A stretch of 26,416 nt of DNA, taken from Deltaproteobacteria bacterium (lineage in GTDB: Bacteria; Myxococcota_A; JAADFL01). The stretch spans positions 1-26,416 of the forward strand of contig JAADFL010000070.1 in NCBI GenBank assembly GCA_013152945.1. Reading direction: 5' to 3'. The notes beneath the pieces are model-generated. The model saw only the letters and a program-made list of their open reading frames with translations. It made no database searches and was not told where the DNA came from. The position numbers were made by a program, and so were the translations under genes. This document shows positions 7,396-16,390 of this stretch, piece by piece. Every line of letters begins with the position of its first letter. Positions within the stretch are counted from its first letter, which is position 1.

Positions 7396-8292
7396 ATGAC
7401 ATTTCCTGTAGCTGGAATCGAAATATCACCTTTTATACCCCTTGGAGCCGGATTCTTCCTGACCTTTTTCCTTTCTTCTGCAGGGGTCTCAGGTGCATTC
7501 ATTCTACTGCCGTTCCAGGTGAGCGTACTTGGATTTACATCACCAGGAGCCACAGCCACAAACCACATATTCAATGTGATGGCCATTCCCGGTGGTATTG
7601 CAAGATATATCAGAGAAAAAAGGATGCTTTGGCCCCTGGCAGGAACCATGCTGCTGGGCACGGGACCGGGAGTGGTTTTGGGATCACTTGGAAGGATATA
7701 CATTCTGTCTGATTCGACGGACTTCAAGTTGTTCATGGGAGTAGTGTTGGCATTGATCGGATCGAGGTTGGCGGCAAAAGCGATGTCAAGCACATCAAGA
7801 AATCCCGTAACATATGAAAATATGCCGGATTTTGATGCTCCAATAAAAATAACGCGATTTGATCACCTTCTTCTGGAATATGAATACCGGGGCGACCATT
7901 ACAGGATTTCCACGCCCGTCTTGGCAGGCATGGGGCTTTTGGTCGGTATCTTGGGAGGTGCGTACGGAGTCGGTGGCGGCGCATTGCTTTCACCTCTGCT
8001 AATAGGTGTATTCAGGTTGCCCGTGTATACCACTGCAGGTGCCACCCTTTTTTGTACCTGGGTATCTTCCCTGATTGCCGCCCTATTCTTCTGGGCTTTA
8101 TCTTCTTTTTTAAACGTGCCTTACATATCGCCTGACTGGCTTCTTGGATTACTTTTCGGTTGCGGCGGCATCATGGGCATGTATATCGGTGCTTCGTTGC
8201 AGTTGAAAATACCGGCCCGGCTGATCGAATTCGTCTTATCAGGGGCTGTATTATCGTTGGCTTGTTTATACATCGCCGGATATTTCCTGTAG
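7396..8292 (+). CDS. TauE/SafE-family membrane permease
   Basis: 298 aa, very hydrophobic with roughly eight membrane segments in two similar halves. The first half has PLGAGFFLTFFLSSAGVSGA and PGATATNHIFNVMAIPGG; the second has YGVGGGALLSPLLIGVF and YTTAGATLFCTWVSS. These paired Gly-rich re-entrant segments are the hallmark of TauE/SafE (UPF0721) transporters, thought to export sulfonates, sulfite or related organic anions. A polar cytosolic loop (about 130-165) links the halves. Start ATG 7396 has no good ribosome site (GGTAAAG is the nearest). The gene is divergent from the HEAT-like gene with 183 bp between starts. Substrate cannot be read from sequence. Confidence 0.9.
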   Translation: MTFPVAGIEISPFIPLGAGFFLTFFLSSAGVSGAFILLPFQVSVLGFTSPGATATNHIFNVMAIPGGIARYIREKRMLWPLAGTMLLGTGPGVVLGSLGRIYILSDSTDFKLFMGVVLALIGSRLAAKAMSSTSRNPVTYENMPDFDAPIKITRFDHLLLEYEYRGDHYRISTPVLAGMGLLVGILGGAYGVGGGALLSPLLIGVFRLPVYTTAGATLFCTWVSSLIAALFFWALSSFLNVPYISPDWLLGLLFGCGGIMGMYIGASLQLKIPARLIEFVLSGAVLSLACLYIAGYFL

Positions 8293-8345
8293 TACTTCAC
8301 CAACCGGAACAAAACCGGGACAAAAAACTTCAAAGGATTATTTAT

Positions 8346-8357
8346 TTGCCATGGCAA
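8346..8357. promoter_or_regulatory. 12-bp perfect palindrome upstream of the MshEN gene
   Basis: TTGCCATGGCAA is self-complementary and lies in the 155-bp gap between the permease and the next gene, about 90 bp before its start. Possible operator; a chance palindrome is also possible. A second, shorter palindrome TTGTACAA follows about 20 bp later. Confidence 0.3.
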
Positions 8358-8447
8358 CGAGGATGGGCTAATCATTGTACAAGGTAACATCATGGTAGGA
8401 AACCGGAGTAATTGGAACGCACTACCTCGAGGAGGCATCGTGCAGGT

Positions 8448-9206
8448 ATGAGACCCAAGCTTGGAGAAATCCTGGTAAATGCAGGTGTCATAGACCAAGT
8501 TCAAATCAGGGCAGCCCTTGCAGAGCAACGAAAGTGGGGAGGACGACTCGGCACCATATTAGTCCAGATGAGGATGCTTTCAGAGGACGAACTGGTAAAT
8601 GCCCTTTCGAAACAACTGAACATACCCAGGTTCAGGTTCAAGGAAGGCGTAGTATCAGAGGATGCCCTGGAACTTGTCGATGTGGACGTTTGCGAAAAAC
8701 ACAGCCTGCTCCCGGTGGCGGTAAACAGTGGGAAAAAGATTCTTCTGATCGCCATGGCCGATCCCACCAACTTCGAGGCGGTGGATGAGATACAATTCTC
8801 CACTGGCCATCGCGTTCAGGTTGCGGTCTGCGGCCCTTCGGAAATACACAAGGCAATCAGGAAATACCACTACGGCGAGACAAGCAATGAAGGCTTTGGA
8901 GGCGTGATGTCAGGCAGGGGAGCCATGAGCTACACGGCCTTCGGTGATTTTTCCCAGGAAAATTTGGTCGAGGAAGGGATTAGCAAACCCATCGTGAGGA
9001 TCAAGAGCAGATCCGATATGCCCAAAGCCGGACAAGGCAGCTCAACGGCAGGCCCGGGCCATAAGGAAGATTATGAAAGGGTTGTGGCCGAACTTGGAGA
9101 TAAGCTGAAAAAGGTCATGCAGGCTCAAAAAGAGTTGATAAATCTGCTCATCGAAAAAAAATTGATAGACAAGAGGGAGCTCATAGACAGGCTGAAAAGA
9201 TTGTAA
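8448..9206 (+). CDS. Stand-alone MshEN (GspE/PilB N-terminal-like) domain protein
   Basis: 252 aa. Start ATG 8448 (MRPKLGEILVNAGVI) with GGAGG at 8431-8435; a TTG at 8412 would add 12 unlikely residues. Residues 1-150 match the N-terminal domain of type II secretion/type IV pilus assembly ATPases: LGEILVNAGVI, a WGGRLGTIL segment, then a second subdomain with LLPVAVNSGKKILLIAMADPTN and a VDEIQFSTGHRV segment. In known MshEN domains this fold binds cyclic di-GMP. No Walker ATPase follows; instead there is a polar linker and a C-terminal amphipathic coiled coil (about 205-252, rich in Lys, Glu and Leu). It is therefore more likely a signalling adaptor than a motor. It precedes the kinase gene by 132 bp on the same strand. 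Confidence 0.82.
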   Translation: MRPKLGEILVNAGVIDQVQIRAALAEQRKWGGRLGTILVQMRMLSEDELVNALSKQLNIPRFRFKEGVVSEDALELVDVDVCEKHSLLPVAVNSGKKILLIAMADPTNFEAVDEIQFSTGHRVQVAVCGPSEIHKAIRKYHYGETSNEGFGGVMSGRGAMSYTAFGDFSQENLVEEGISKPIVRIKSRSDMPKAGQGSSTAGPGHKEDYERVVAELGDKLKKVMQAQKELINLLIEKKLIDKRELIDRLKRL

Positions 9207-9338
9207 AACCGATTATGTCTTGCTTTTCTCTCGAACTAATCATGCAATTCTTTATTCACGGGCCATTAGATAATATGTCCCATGTTCCTCGTGGGTATGC
9301 CTTTACACGGACAAATCCAAAGGCTAAACTCTATCAAT

Positions 9339-11222
9339 ATGGTTGGGGTTAGCCTGTCCAGGTATAAGATACTGGAAGAACTGGGGCGCGGTGGAATGTC
9401 TACCGTGTACGCGGCACAGGATACCGAGCTTAAACGCCTGGTGGCTTTGAAGGTGCTTCATTCGCAACTTGCTTTACGACCTGACATAATGGAGAGATTC
9501 AAGAGAGAAGCAAGGGCGGTCGCCAGATTGCATCATGACAACATCCTGGAAATATACGATTTCAGCGCACAAGGGCCGGAAGGAACATTCATAGTCACGG
9601 AAATGATAGACGGCAAGGATCTGGCCCAACTTCTGTCAGAGCATGTCTTTAAAATACCTGAACTGGGAGTCCTGATAGTTGCCGAAGTTGCCAACGGACT
9701 GGACCATGCCCATGTACACGATATCGTGCACAGAGATATCAAGCCGCAGAACGTCATGATTCGAAGAGATGGCGTGGTCAAACTTACGGACTTCGGCATA
9801 GCCAGGATACTGGATGAAGGCCAGATGACGATGACAGGGACCGTGCTCGGTTCTCCTGCCCATATGTGTCCCGAGCTTATACAGGGTAAGGAAGTCGATT
9901 CCAGGGGCGATATTTTTTCTCTTGGAATACTCTTATACCAGTGCATAACCGGAGAATTGCCGTTCAAAGGAAACAATCCCAGCATATTATTCAAAAAGAT
10001 AATGGAGCTGGACTATCCTCCACCCGAGAGCATCAACCCGGCCGTGGGCAGGAAGCTGTCCTTCATTGTATCCAAGTGCTTGAGGATTAGCCCGAAATCC
10101 AGATTCCAAAGCGCAGCCGAACTAAGGGATCGATTGCTGGATGTCACCGGGGAACTGGGTTTTGAAGAACCGAGGCGGGAAATCAAGCTTGTCCTGGAGA
10201 ATCCGGAGAAAAGAGAACTGGAACTGCTGCCCCATGTTGTTTCGAGACTCAAGAAAAACGCCGAGTCTTACCGACGGGCAAATAAATCGCCCCTTGCTCT
10301 CGATTGCCTCGAAAGGGCATTGGCGCTTGCGCCGGATGATGACGAGAGCCGTACTCTCCTGGAAAAAATATCGAGAAGTAACAGGTTGAAGAGGTATTGG
10401 AAAATTGCATCCGTGCTTGCCGCAGCAGCGACTTTTTTGGTTCTTATTGTTATATATGCGCCGGGTTTCTTCGTGAACAATGGAGCCATGGAAAAGAATC
10501 CGGGCCAAGGAGAATCGTCCAAAGAACAGCCGGAAAATGCGTTTCATGAAAGAACAAATAGTGCCGCGCGCAAACAAGGAACGGCAATAGGTAATAGGAA
10601 GCCAGGATCTATCGATGTTGACTTGAAAGCTACAAAGCATGACCTGAACAGCAAATCCGCGGAAAAGCAGGTGGCAAGGCTGAAATCCAAGTTCGCCAAG
10701 GCACCCGGCCGCAAGTACGTATCACGGCCGAAGCCGATGATTAAAAGACCAGTCCATATTTTTCATTCGAATGATTTCAAAGCAAAAAGAATTATTTTGG
10801 CTCAATTTTGGGCTGACGTGTACCTGGATGGTGAAAAAAAAGGCCGGACACCGCCGCCCATCCCGCTCGATCTCTCTCCGGGAATACATGAGATAAAACT
10901 CGTCAATGCATTTTGCGATCCTACCGTAATCAAGCTCGATATTGAAAAACCAGGAGTGGAGAGGCTGCCGGTACACCTGCATTGTCCTGCCAGGATAATA
11001 TTGAAGGCGCCACCCGGGGCACTGGTTTTTGTCGACCAGAAACTCAGGGGAAGCACGCCTTTAAAGACCCCTTTGGAGCTTGATTGGCCGGAACCGGCTT
11101 TTGAGAAAAAGGTAACCTTGAGGATCACCAAGCGGGCTCACAAGCCCTTTGAAAAAAAACTCTTGCTGAAGCGGGGTGACACCAGGAAAATCCAGGCAGA
11201 GTTGCCACTGGAGAAAAAATGA
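9339..11222 (+). CDS. Transmembrane Ser/Thr protein kinase with C-terminal PEGA domains
   Basis: 627 aa from ATG 9339, chosen because the kinase fold begins at once (RYKILEELGRGG); in-frame ATGs at 9282 and 9297 also lack good ribosome sites, so the start is uncertain. The kinase domain (about 9-285) has a glycine loop GRGGMSTV, Lys38, alpha-C Glu57, HRDIKPQN (131-138) and DFG (151-153), so it should be active. The activation loop carries several Thr and reads CPE where APE is usual. A short helical (TPR-like) stretch precedes a membrane segment near 352-375. The exposed part has a Lys-rich linker and two PEGA-like repeats (about 484-550 and 550-620; VYLDGEKKGRTPPP, VFVDQKLRGSTPL). The stop overlaps the next start (ATGA). 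Likely senses envelope state and signals to neighbouring genes. Confidence 0.92.
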   Translation: MVGVSLSRYKILEELGRGGMSTVYAAQDTELKRLVALKVLHSQLALRPDIMERFKREARAVARLHHDNILEIYDFSAQGPEGTFIVTEMIDGKDLAQLLSEHVFKIPELGVLIVAEVANGLDHAHVHDIVHRDIKPQNVMIRRDGVVKLTDFGIARILDEGQMTMTGTVLGSPAHMCPELIQGKEVDSRGDIFSLGILLYQCITGELPFKGNNPSILFKKIMELDYPPPESINPAVGRKLSFIVSKCLRISPKSRFQSAAELRDRLLDVTGELGFEEPRREIKLVLENPEKRELELLPHVVSRLKKNAESYRRANKSPLALDCLERALALAPDDDESRTLLEKISRSNRLKRYWKIASVLAAAATFLVLIVIYAPGFFVNNGAMEKNPGQGESSKEQPENAFHERTNSAARKQGTAIGNRKPGSIDVDLKATKHDLNSKSAEKQVARLKSKFAKAPGRKYVSRPKPMIKRPVHIFHSNDFKAKRIILAQFWADVYLDGEKKGRTPPPIPLDLSPGIHEIKLVNAFCDPTVIKLDIEKPGVERLPVHLHCPARIILKAPPGALVFVDQKLRGSTPLKTPLELDWPEPAFEKKVTLRITKRAHKPFEKKLLLKRGDTRKIQAELPLEKK

Positions 11223-12145
11223 GGAATATTCTCAAGGCCAAGCAGAACGGCTGCTTTTGTTTCCGGTCGAAGAACATGGCTGCCGGAGCCTTGACGGTCC
11301 TGTATTTCTGTTTGCTTCCAGTTTCGAGCCTTGCCGGAAAACAGGAAGATCCAAGACTGAAAAGGGCGGAAAACCTGCTCCAGTACGGTGAGTACGGAGA
11401 CGCCATCTCCCAGCTTGTCGAATTGTTGTACCCGGTGAGACTTGATCGAAGAGAGGATGCCAACAAGGCCAGGGAGCTTCTCGGCGTTTGCTATTTCTAT
11501 GTAGGAGATCTGGACAAGTCACGTTATGAGTTCATAGAACTTCTAAAAATGGATCCCAACCACCATCTCGATCCCTTGTTGTATCCACCTCCTCTAGTGG
11601 AATTCTTCGATTCCATTCGAACAGAGATCGCAGAAGAGTTGAAACGAATAAAAGAAGAACGCTTGGCGGAAGAAAGAAAGAGAAAGAAAAAAGAAGAAGC
11701 CAGGAAAAAGGCGGCTAAAAAGGCTGAAAAAGTTTACATCGAAAGGCACAGCAAGAAAAATTCGTTACCCCTCGTGTTCGTGCCTTTCGGGGTCGGCCAA
11801 TTCCAGAACAATGACCTAACGAAGGGATTTGCCGTTCTGGGCGGGGAAACAGCCCTGCTGGCACTGAACATCATTTCCTATCATGTTATAGTAGGCTTGA
11901 AAAACCCGGACGGCACGATTCCTTCGCGTGACATGGAACTCGCCAAGGGAATGAGGGTCACACAGATGGCGAGTCTCGGCGCCCTTTTGGTCCTCATTGT
12001 GTACGGCGTGGTTGATGCCTGGATTAACTTCAAGCCATACGAAGTGGAATTGAGCCCCCTGGGGAAAGAAGTTTCCGATTCAACGGGTCATGACAAGAAT
12101 TCAAGCCTTAGCCGTTTCATACTCCAGGCTTCTTGGAGGTTCTAG
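11219..12145 (+). CDS. TPR-containing exported/membrane protein
   Basis: 308 aa; ATG 11219 overlaps the kinase stop and has GGAG five bases upstream. An N-terminal hydrophobic signal (about 20-37, AAGALTVLYFCLLPVSSLAG) follows a basic start, so it is exported or anchored. Residues 40-125 form TPR-like helices (AENLLQYGEYGDAISQLVEL, LGVCYFYVGDLDKSRYEFIE). Residues 130-180 are a highly charged Lys/Glu/Arg coiled coil. The C-terminal third has a FVPFGVGQFQNNDLTKG motif followed by two hydrophobic segments, an arrangement seen in many envelope proteins of this type. No enzymatic motif. Position between the kinase and the sigma-54 activator suggests a part in the same signalling pathway, perhaps as a partner of the kinase's outer domain (inference). 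Confidence 0.82.
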   Translation: MRNILKAKQNGCFCFRSKNMAAGALTVLYFCLLPVSSLAGKQEDPRLKRAENLLQYGEYGDAISQLVELLYPVRLDRREDANKARELLGVCYFYVGDLDKSRYEFIELLKMDPNHHLDPLLYPPPLVEFFDSIRTEIAEELKRIKEERLAEERKRKKKEEARKKAAKKAEKVYIERHSKKNSLPLVFVPFGVGQFQNNDLTKGFAVLGGETALLALNIISYHVIVGLKNPDGTIPSRDMELAKGMRVTQMASLGALLVLIVYGVVDAWINFKPYEVELSPLGKEVSDSTGHDKNSSLSRFILQASWRF

Positions 12146-12146
12146 C

Positions 12147-13934
12147 ATGCCTTTCCTGTTGCTCAAGGAAGGAACTCCCAACCCGGGCAAAACCATGCCT
12201 ATTCACAGAAAATTTATTTCCATCGGCAAGAGCCCGGACAATGATATCGTGATCGAGGGAACAGGTGTCGAGGAAAATCATGCACAAATAATTTTCGATG
12301 GTAAGGACTTCACATTGCATGCCGTGGACAGAAAGGCCAAGGTATTGGTTAATGGTAGGGCAAAACGCCAGGTGAGATTGGCCCATGGAGATAATATACA
12401 GATTGGGAACGGGGTGCTCGTATTCAATCTTTATGAAACAGCCCTTTTGGACAATGGACAAAACAATAAGTTGGAATATTATCGCAAAGTGTACGAGTTC
12501 ACCAAGAAGGTGACCGAAAACACATCCATACCGGACATCCTGGACACCCTGATGCGAGAGATCATGGAGATAACAGGGGCGGACAAAGGATTCCTGGTAC
12601 TCTTCGGTGGAGACGAATATCATTTCAAGGTGGCCAGAAACATCGCGGGAGAAAAGATCCTCGATGCAATAGATCAGGTAAGCGACACCATAATTTCCAG
12701 GGTGATTGAAACAGGTAAACCTCTGCTGGTTTCAGACGCCCTGTCCCACGAAGAATTCAGGTCGTCGGCCAGCGTAATCAACCTGCGCTTGTCGTCTGTA
12801 CTTTGCGCGCCTCTCATTGACAGGGGGGAAGTATTCGGCATCATATACCTTGGTAACGATAATATCGTGAACCTCTTTGATGAAGATTCCCTCGAGGTCC
12901 TCAAGGTCTTTGCAGGCCAAGCGTCTTTACTCGTATTGAATGCATTGAAGGTAAACGACTTGAGATTGGCAAACGAAGCCTTGCGGGAACAAATCGAGAG
13001 TACCGACACCGGTAACATCGTAGGCGCATGCCGGAGCATGATGGATATATTCGAAAAAATCCGGAAGGTGGCGCCTGCAGATGTTTCCGTGCTTATTACA
13101 GGAGAAACAGGAACCGGAAAGGAATTGGTTGCAAGGGAGCTGCATAGAAAAAGCCATAGAAACAAGGGGCCTTTTATTGCCGTGAATTGTGGAGCCCTAC
13201 CGGAAAATTTACTGGAAAGCGAATTGTTCGGACACATGAGAGGGGCTTTTACCGGTGCGGTTGCAAACAGGATTGGCAAGTTCCAGGCAGCCGACAAAGG
13301 GACCTTGTTACTCGATGAAATCGGTGAAATGTCTCCTTTGTTGCAAGTCAAGCTGTTGCGTGCAATCGAGGAGAGACAGGTGACAAGGGTAGGCAGCACC
13401 AAGCCGGAGCCTGTTGATATCAGAATAATCGCTGCCACCAATCGGAATCTTCAACAAGAGGTGGCCAACGGGGCCTTCAGGGAAGACCTGTTCTATCGGT
13501 TGAATGTCATAAATCTACAGTTGCCGCCGCTACGTGAAAGGGGCGAGGACATAGTCCTGGTAGCCAAGTATTTTCTTGAAAAGGCTGTTCTTGAAATGAA
13601 AACAAATTCCAAGCGCTTCTCACCGGCCGCGATAAAGGCAATGCGAAGACATTCCTGGCCAGGTAATGTAAGGGAACTGGAAAATAGAGTACGCAAGGCC
13701 GTTGTGTTGTCCGATGGACCAATAATCACTCCGAGCGACATGGATCTTGATATGGAGAATCAGAGTGAGATTTTGACTCTATCTGCTGCAAGGGACGAGT
13801 TTACCCGCAGGTATATCGAGCAGATTTTGGAAAGAAACCAGGGAAACAGAACAAAGGCTGCCAAGGATCTCGGAGTGGATCCCAGGACGATTTTCAGGTA
13901 CCTGGAAAAGGATCGAAACCGTGACAAGGCTTGA
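12147..13934 (+). CDS. FHA-GAF-AAA+-Fis sigma-54-dependent transcriptional activator
   Basis: 595 aa, ATG 12147 with GGAGG at 12135-12139, one base after the preceding stop. Order: FHA-like domain (1-100), GAF domain (about 125-280), sigma-54 AAA+ domain (about 290-530), Fis-type helix-turn-helix (about 550-590). Walker A GETGTGKE is at 319-326, the sigma-54 contact loop GAFTGA at 366-371, and Walker B TLLLDEIGE near 386. It should therefore remodel sigma-54 RNA polymerase. FHA domains normally bind phosphothreonine, fitting the kinase two genes upstream. However, the key Arg of the GR-S motif is Lys here (IGKSPDND) and the usual Ser of S-x-x-H is replaced (VEENHAQI), so phosphopeptide binding may be altered. 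The DNA targets are not evident in the window. Confidence 0.94.
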   Translation: MPFLLLKEGTPNPGKTMPIHRKFISIGKSPDNDIVIEGTGVEENHAQIIFDGKDFTLHAVDRKAKVLVNGRAKRQVRLAHGDNIQIGNGVLVFNLYETALLDNGQNNKLEYYRKVYEFTKKVTENTSIPDILDTLMREIMEITGADKGFLVLFGGDEYHFKVARNIAGEKILDAIDQVSDTIISRVIETGKPLLVSDALSHEEFRSSASVINLRLSSVLCAPLIDRGEVFGIIYLGNDNIVNLFDEDSLEVLKVFAGQASLLVLNALKVNDLRLANEALREQIESTDTGNIVGACRSMMDIFEKIRKVAPADVSVLITGETGTGKELVARELHRKSHRNKGPFIAVNCGALPENLLESELFGHMRGAFTGAVANRIGKFQAADKGTLLLDEIGEMSPLLQVKLLRAIEERQVTRVGSTKPEPVDIRIIAATNRNLQQEVANGAFREDLFYRLNVINLQLPPLRERGEDIVLVAKYFLEKAVLEMKTNSKRFSPAAIKAMRRHSWPGNVRELENRVRKAVVLSDGPIITPSDMDLDMENQSEILTLSAARDEFTRRYIEQILERNQGNRTKAAKDLGVDPRTIFRYLEKDRNRDKA

Positions 13935-14574
13935 CTTTGCAAAATATCTGACAAGAAAGTCATACCAAGCAGCACGGCACAAACCGGCAAACCAACGTCA
14001 ATTATTTGTTATTAAAACGTTTTTTGCCTGGCTCGCGTCGTGTGGCACAAGATTTGCTATAAGTATTGCCGGTATTAGCAGAGGAAGCGCTTTGATTGCA
14101 ATGACACTATTGCCCGGTTGCATTATTCCCCCTGATATCGAGGTCGAGCCCAACTATCCGCCCAAGGTAGATATTTCCCTGGTTCAGCCGCGGCCCTTTG
14201 GCGATGATGACCAGAACTGGCTTCAACTCAATATAAACGAGCAATGTGATACGCCCAACATGACGTTTTTTCTTCCATGGAGAGCAATTACCGACCAAAA
14301 CAAAGGTGACCAGCATTTCGTAAGATTTTTCTACAGCACCCAGCACGGATGGAGTCTTGCCGGGGCAATCGCGGATGTAAGGGAGGACATAAACGGTTAT
14401 GTAGTGGAAATCGTGCCTGCGCGAATTCCGACCCCGCAAAGGTTGGTATTGTACGCTCTGGTTACTGATCGTCCATGGCCTGCGGAAGCTGAAAATGATC
14501 GCCAATTGGCTAAAGGTGCAAAAAGGACCGAACTATTCTGGATTATAGAGGTCATCGATGATCCGTCGTGTTGA
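13921..14574 (+). CDS. Predicted lipoprotein of unknown function
   Basis: 217 aa from GTG 13921, which overlaps the activator's stop by 14 nt. A hydrophobic stretch ends in LLPGC at Cys67, a plausible lipobox, but the signal would be unusually long; no better in-frame ATG or GTG exists, and a TTG at 14092 would leave too short a signal. The start is therefore uncertain. The mature part (about 68-217) is beta-rich and acidic, with no recognised catalytic motif; two cysteines besides the lipid one are present (NEQCDTP and the C-terminal DPSC). It overlaps the next lipoprotein gene by 17 nt, so the two are probably translated together and may act as a pair at the outer membrane. Confidence 0.72.
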   Translation: MTRLDFAKYLTRKSYQAARHKPANQRQLFVIKTFFAWLASCGTRFAISIAGISRGSALIAMTLLPGCIIPPDIEVEPNYPPKVDISLVQPRPFGDDDQNWLQLNINEQCDTPNMTFFLPWRAITDQNKGDQHFVRFFYSTQHGWSLAGAIADVREDINGYVVEIVPARIPTPQRLVLYALVTDRPWPAEAENDRQLAKGAKRTELFWIIEVIDDPSC

Positions 14575-16234
14575 ATTCATATTGCTCGGCGTCAGTATAA
14601 TTGCCTTGTCGGCATTTGCAACAGCGTGCCAGGGAGGGGCTGTGCCGATAACACAGGAGTCTGTTCCCGATGATATAGTCAGCTTTTTATTTACCCCTCC
14701 AAATGACTCGGGTTACAAGCAACAGGCATTTGTTGACGTCTCGCTGTCGGAGCTTGGCAATTTCAATTTCAATCTAAACCCTTCAAGGACAGTGACCGGA
14801 CTGATATTGAACAAGGATAATCTCTTTTCAGGTATGGCTGCAGGGCTTACTTTTACGCCGAGAGAATCTATTCCCGGATTGGTGGTCCTTCCGGGAACCA
14901 CCAGTTCCAGAAAGGATCAGAGAAACGGCAAAATGATGCCCTTTTCAATAGGGTTGACTGCCGGCACCTATGATGTGCTCGTAACTCCTGATGATCCGAT
15001 GCTGCCGCCGATTCGTTATGTTAATGTCAAGGTGGATTGGTCAAACAGTGAAAAACGTCTCGATTTTCACTACCCATCCACTTCCGAACTCAACACCTTG
15101 TCCGGCACGGTCAGATTGGAGGGTGCATCAGGCACGGAGATTGCCGGGCTCATGGTTCAAGCATATGATATGGAATCGGGAAAGGCGTCCACAATAGCCC
15201 GTACAGGAGGCCCTGAAGGTAAGGGAGGCGATTTTAAGCTCGCATTTCCTCCCGGGGCCGGCACGTATACATTAAGAGTATGGTCTCCAAGCGAAACAGA
15301 TCCCCAAAAAAGACTCTATTTCCCGACAATAGAGTTTAATAACGCCGTTGTATTCGAACAGGATCCTGAAACAGGAAAAGTAAAAAACCGTCAGGTGACC
15401 GGAAAGAATATCGTCTTTCCCTCCGGGCTCACGAACCAACCGGTTACTGTCAGGGGCAAGGTTACATCTTCGGCTGATGATATGCCGCTCAAGGATGTTA
15501 CAGTCAAGTTTTCATCAGACCTCATGGTGGAGGCAAAGGTCTTTCGAGCCTCGTTCGAAGCCAGCATGAAAACAGATGAAAACGGGGAATACCAATTGGA
15601 AATACTGCCGGGGGGTTCGTACCACATAATGGCGGTTCCTCCACCAGGAAGCGACAGGCGCTCCACCGAGATAACCAAGTACATAGAATCACCTAAAAGT
15701 TCCAGGGAGATGACTTTGGACATACAATTGGAAAAAAAATCCCGATTAATGGTACAATTGGTAAAAGCTTCGTCTAACCGTCCCCTGGGAATTTCGAATG
15801 GTCAAAGTGCCTTGGTAAAAGCGAGGAAAATCGCCGGATTGGGTGAGCAGGAAATAGCAAGCGCCTGGACCGACGAAAAAGGGGAGTGCGCACTTTCCTT
15901 GGATGTCGGAGTATATGACATAATAGCGATTCCGCCTGTTTCATCCAATTTGAGCGGAGCAATATTGAAGGGCTACTTTCACAGGGGAAATGATGATAGC
16001 CGGGTAAAGCTTGAACTTTTTGAAGGAACCAGGCTTTGTGGATCCGTGCTGGATGAGAAGGGAAATCCCATGGGACCCACAAGAGTCGAAATCTTCAATT
16101 CTCCCGAGGATGGTTGGCCCGCGGAATTGATTGCAGAGGCGGAAGAAAATGGTTTTTCAGGTAACAACGGAAGATTTTGTGTCCTTGTTCCATCCGGCAG
16201 CGCCTCCAACAAAAAGGCGGACGACAAGAAATAG
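14558..16234 (+). CDS. Lipoprotein with repeated carboxypeptidase-regulatory-like beta domains
   Basis: 558 aa, ATG 14558 with GAGG six bases upstream, overlapping the preceding gene by 17 nt. Signal peptide MIRRVEFILLGVSIIALSAF and lipobox ATAC give lipid-modified Cys24. The rest is beta-sheet-rich with several CarboxypepD_reg/Ig-like units, seen as recurring patterns: LSGTVRLEGASGTEIAGLMV, VRGKVTSSADDMPLKDVTVK, TDENGEYQLEILPGGSYHI, TDEKGECALSLDVGVYDIIA and LCGSVLDEKGNPMGPTRVEI. Such modules are structural or ligand-binding surface domains. It closes the signalling operon and is followed by a convergent gene. No enzymatic activity is expected. Confidence 0.87.
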   Translation: MIRRVEFILLGVSIIALSAFATACQGGAVPITQESVPDDIVSFLFTPPNDSGYKQQAFVDVSLSELGNFNFNLNPSRTVTGLILNKDNLFSGMAAGLTFTPRESIPGLVVLPGTTSSRKDQRNGKMMPFSIGLTAGTYDVLVTPDDPMLPPIRYVNVKVDWSNSEKRLDFHYPSTSELNTLSGTVRLEGASGTEIAGLMVQAYDMESGKASTIARTGGPEGKGGDFKLAFPPGAGTYTLRVWSPSETDPQKRLYFPTIEFNNAVVFEQDPETGKVKNRQVTGKNIVFPSGLTNQPVTVRGKVTSSADDMPLKDVTVKFSSDLMVEAKVFRASFEASMKTDENGEYQLEILPGGSYHIMAVPPPGSDRRSTEITKYIESPKSSREMTLDIQLEKKSRLMVQLVKASSNRPLGISNGQSALVKARKIAGLGEQEIASAWTDEKGECALSLDVGVYDIIAIPPVSSNLSGAILKGYFHRGNDDSRVKLELFEGTRLCGSVLDEKGNPMGPTRVEIFNSPEDGWPAELIAEAEENGFSGNNGRFCVLVPSGSASNKKADDKK

Positions 16235-16336
16235 AATCGGTAACGGCTCCAACCGCCAAAGGTATTTTCATACAGAATATATTAATTGCTCCATGGAGAC
16301 TTGTGTCATTTGAACGCCGCCGGTAACTTTTCGGAC

Positions 16337-16362
16337 GGTCGGGGCTGAAGCAAAGCCCGGCC
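16337..16362. repeat. GC-rich inverted repeat between convergent genes
   Basis: GGTCGGGGCT, a 7-nt loop GAAGCAA, then AGCCCGGCC pair over nine positions with one bulged G and one G-T. It lies in the 156-bp gap where the lipoprotein and TPR genes converge, so it could end or stabilise both transcripts. No T tract follows on either strand, so it is not a canonical intrinsic terminator. Nothing else was recognised in the gap. Confidence 0.5.
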
Positions 16363-16390
16363 AATAAAGACTTGTACTTGGAATGCAGCA

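Noticed and set aside
12674-13441. 255-codon open frame on the minus strand inside the sigma-54 activator
   Set aside because: It lies entirely antisense to a gene with intact domain motifs and encodes no recognisable protein.
16337-16362. Rho-independent terminator
   Set aside because: The stem is strong, but neither strand has a T tract after it, so it was listed only as an inverted repeat.
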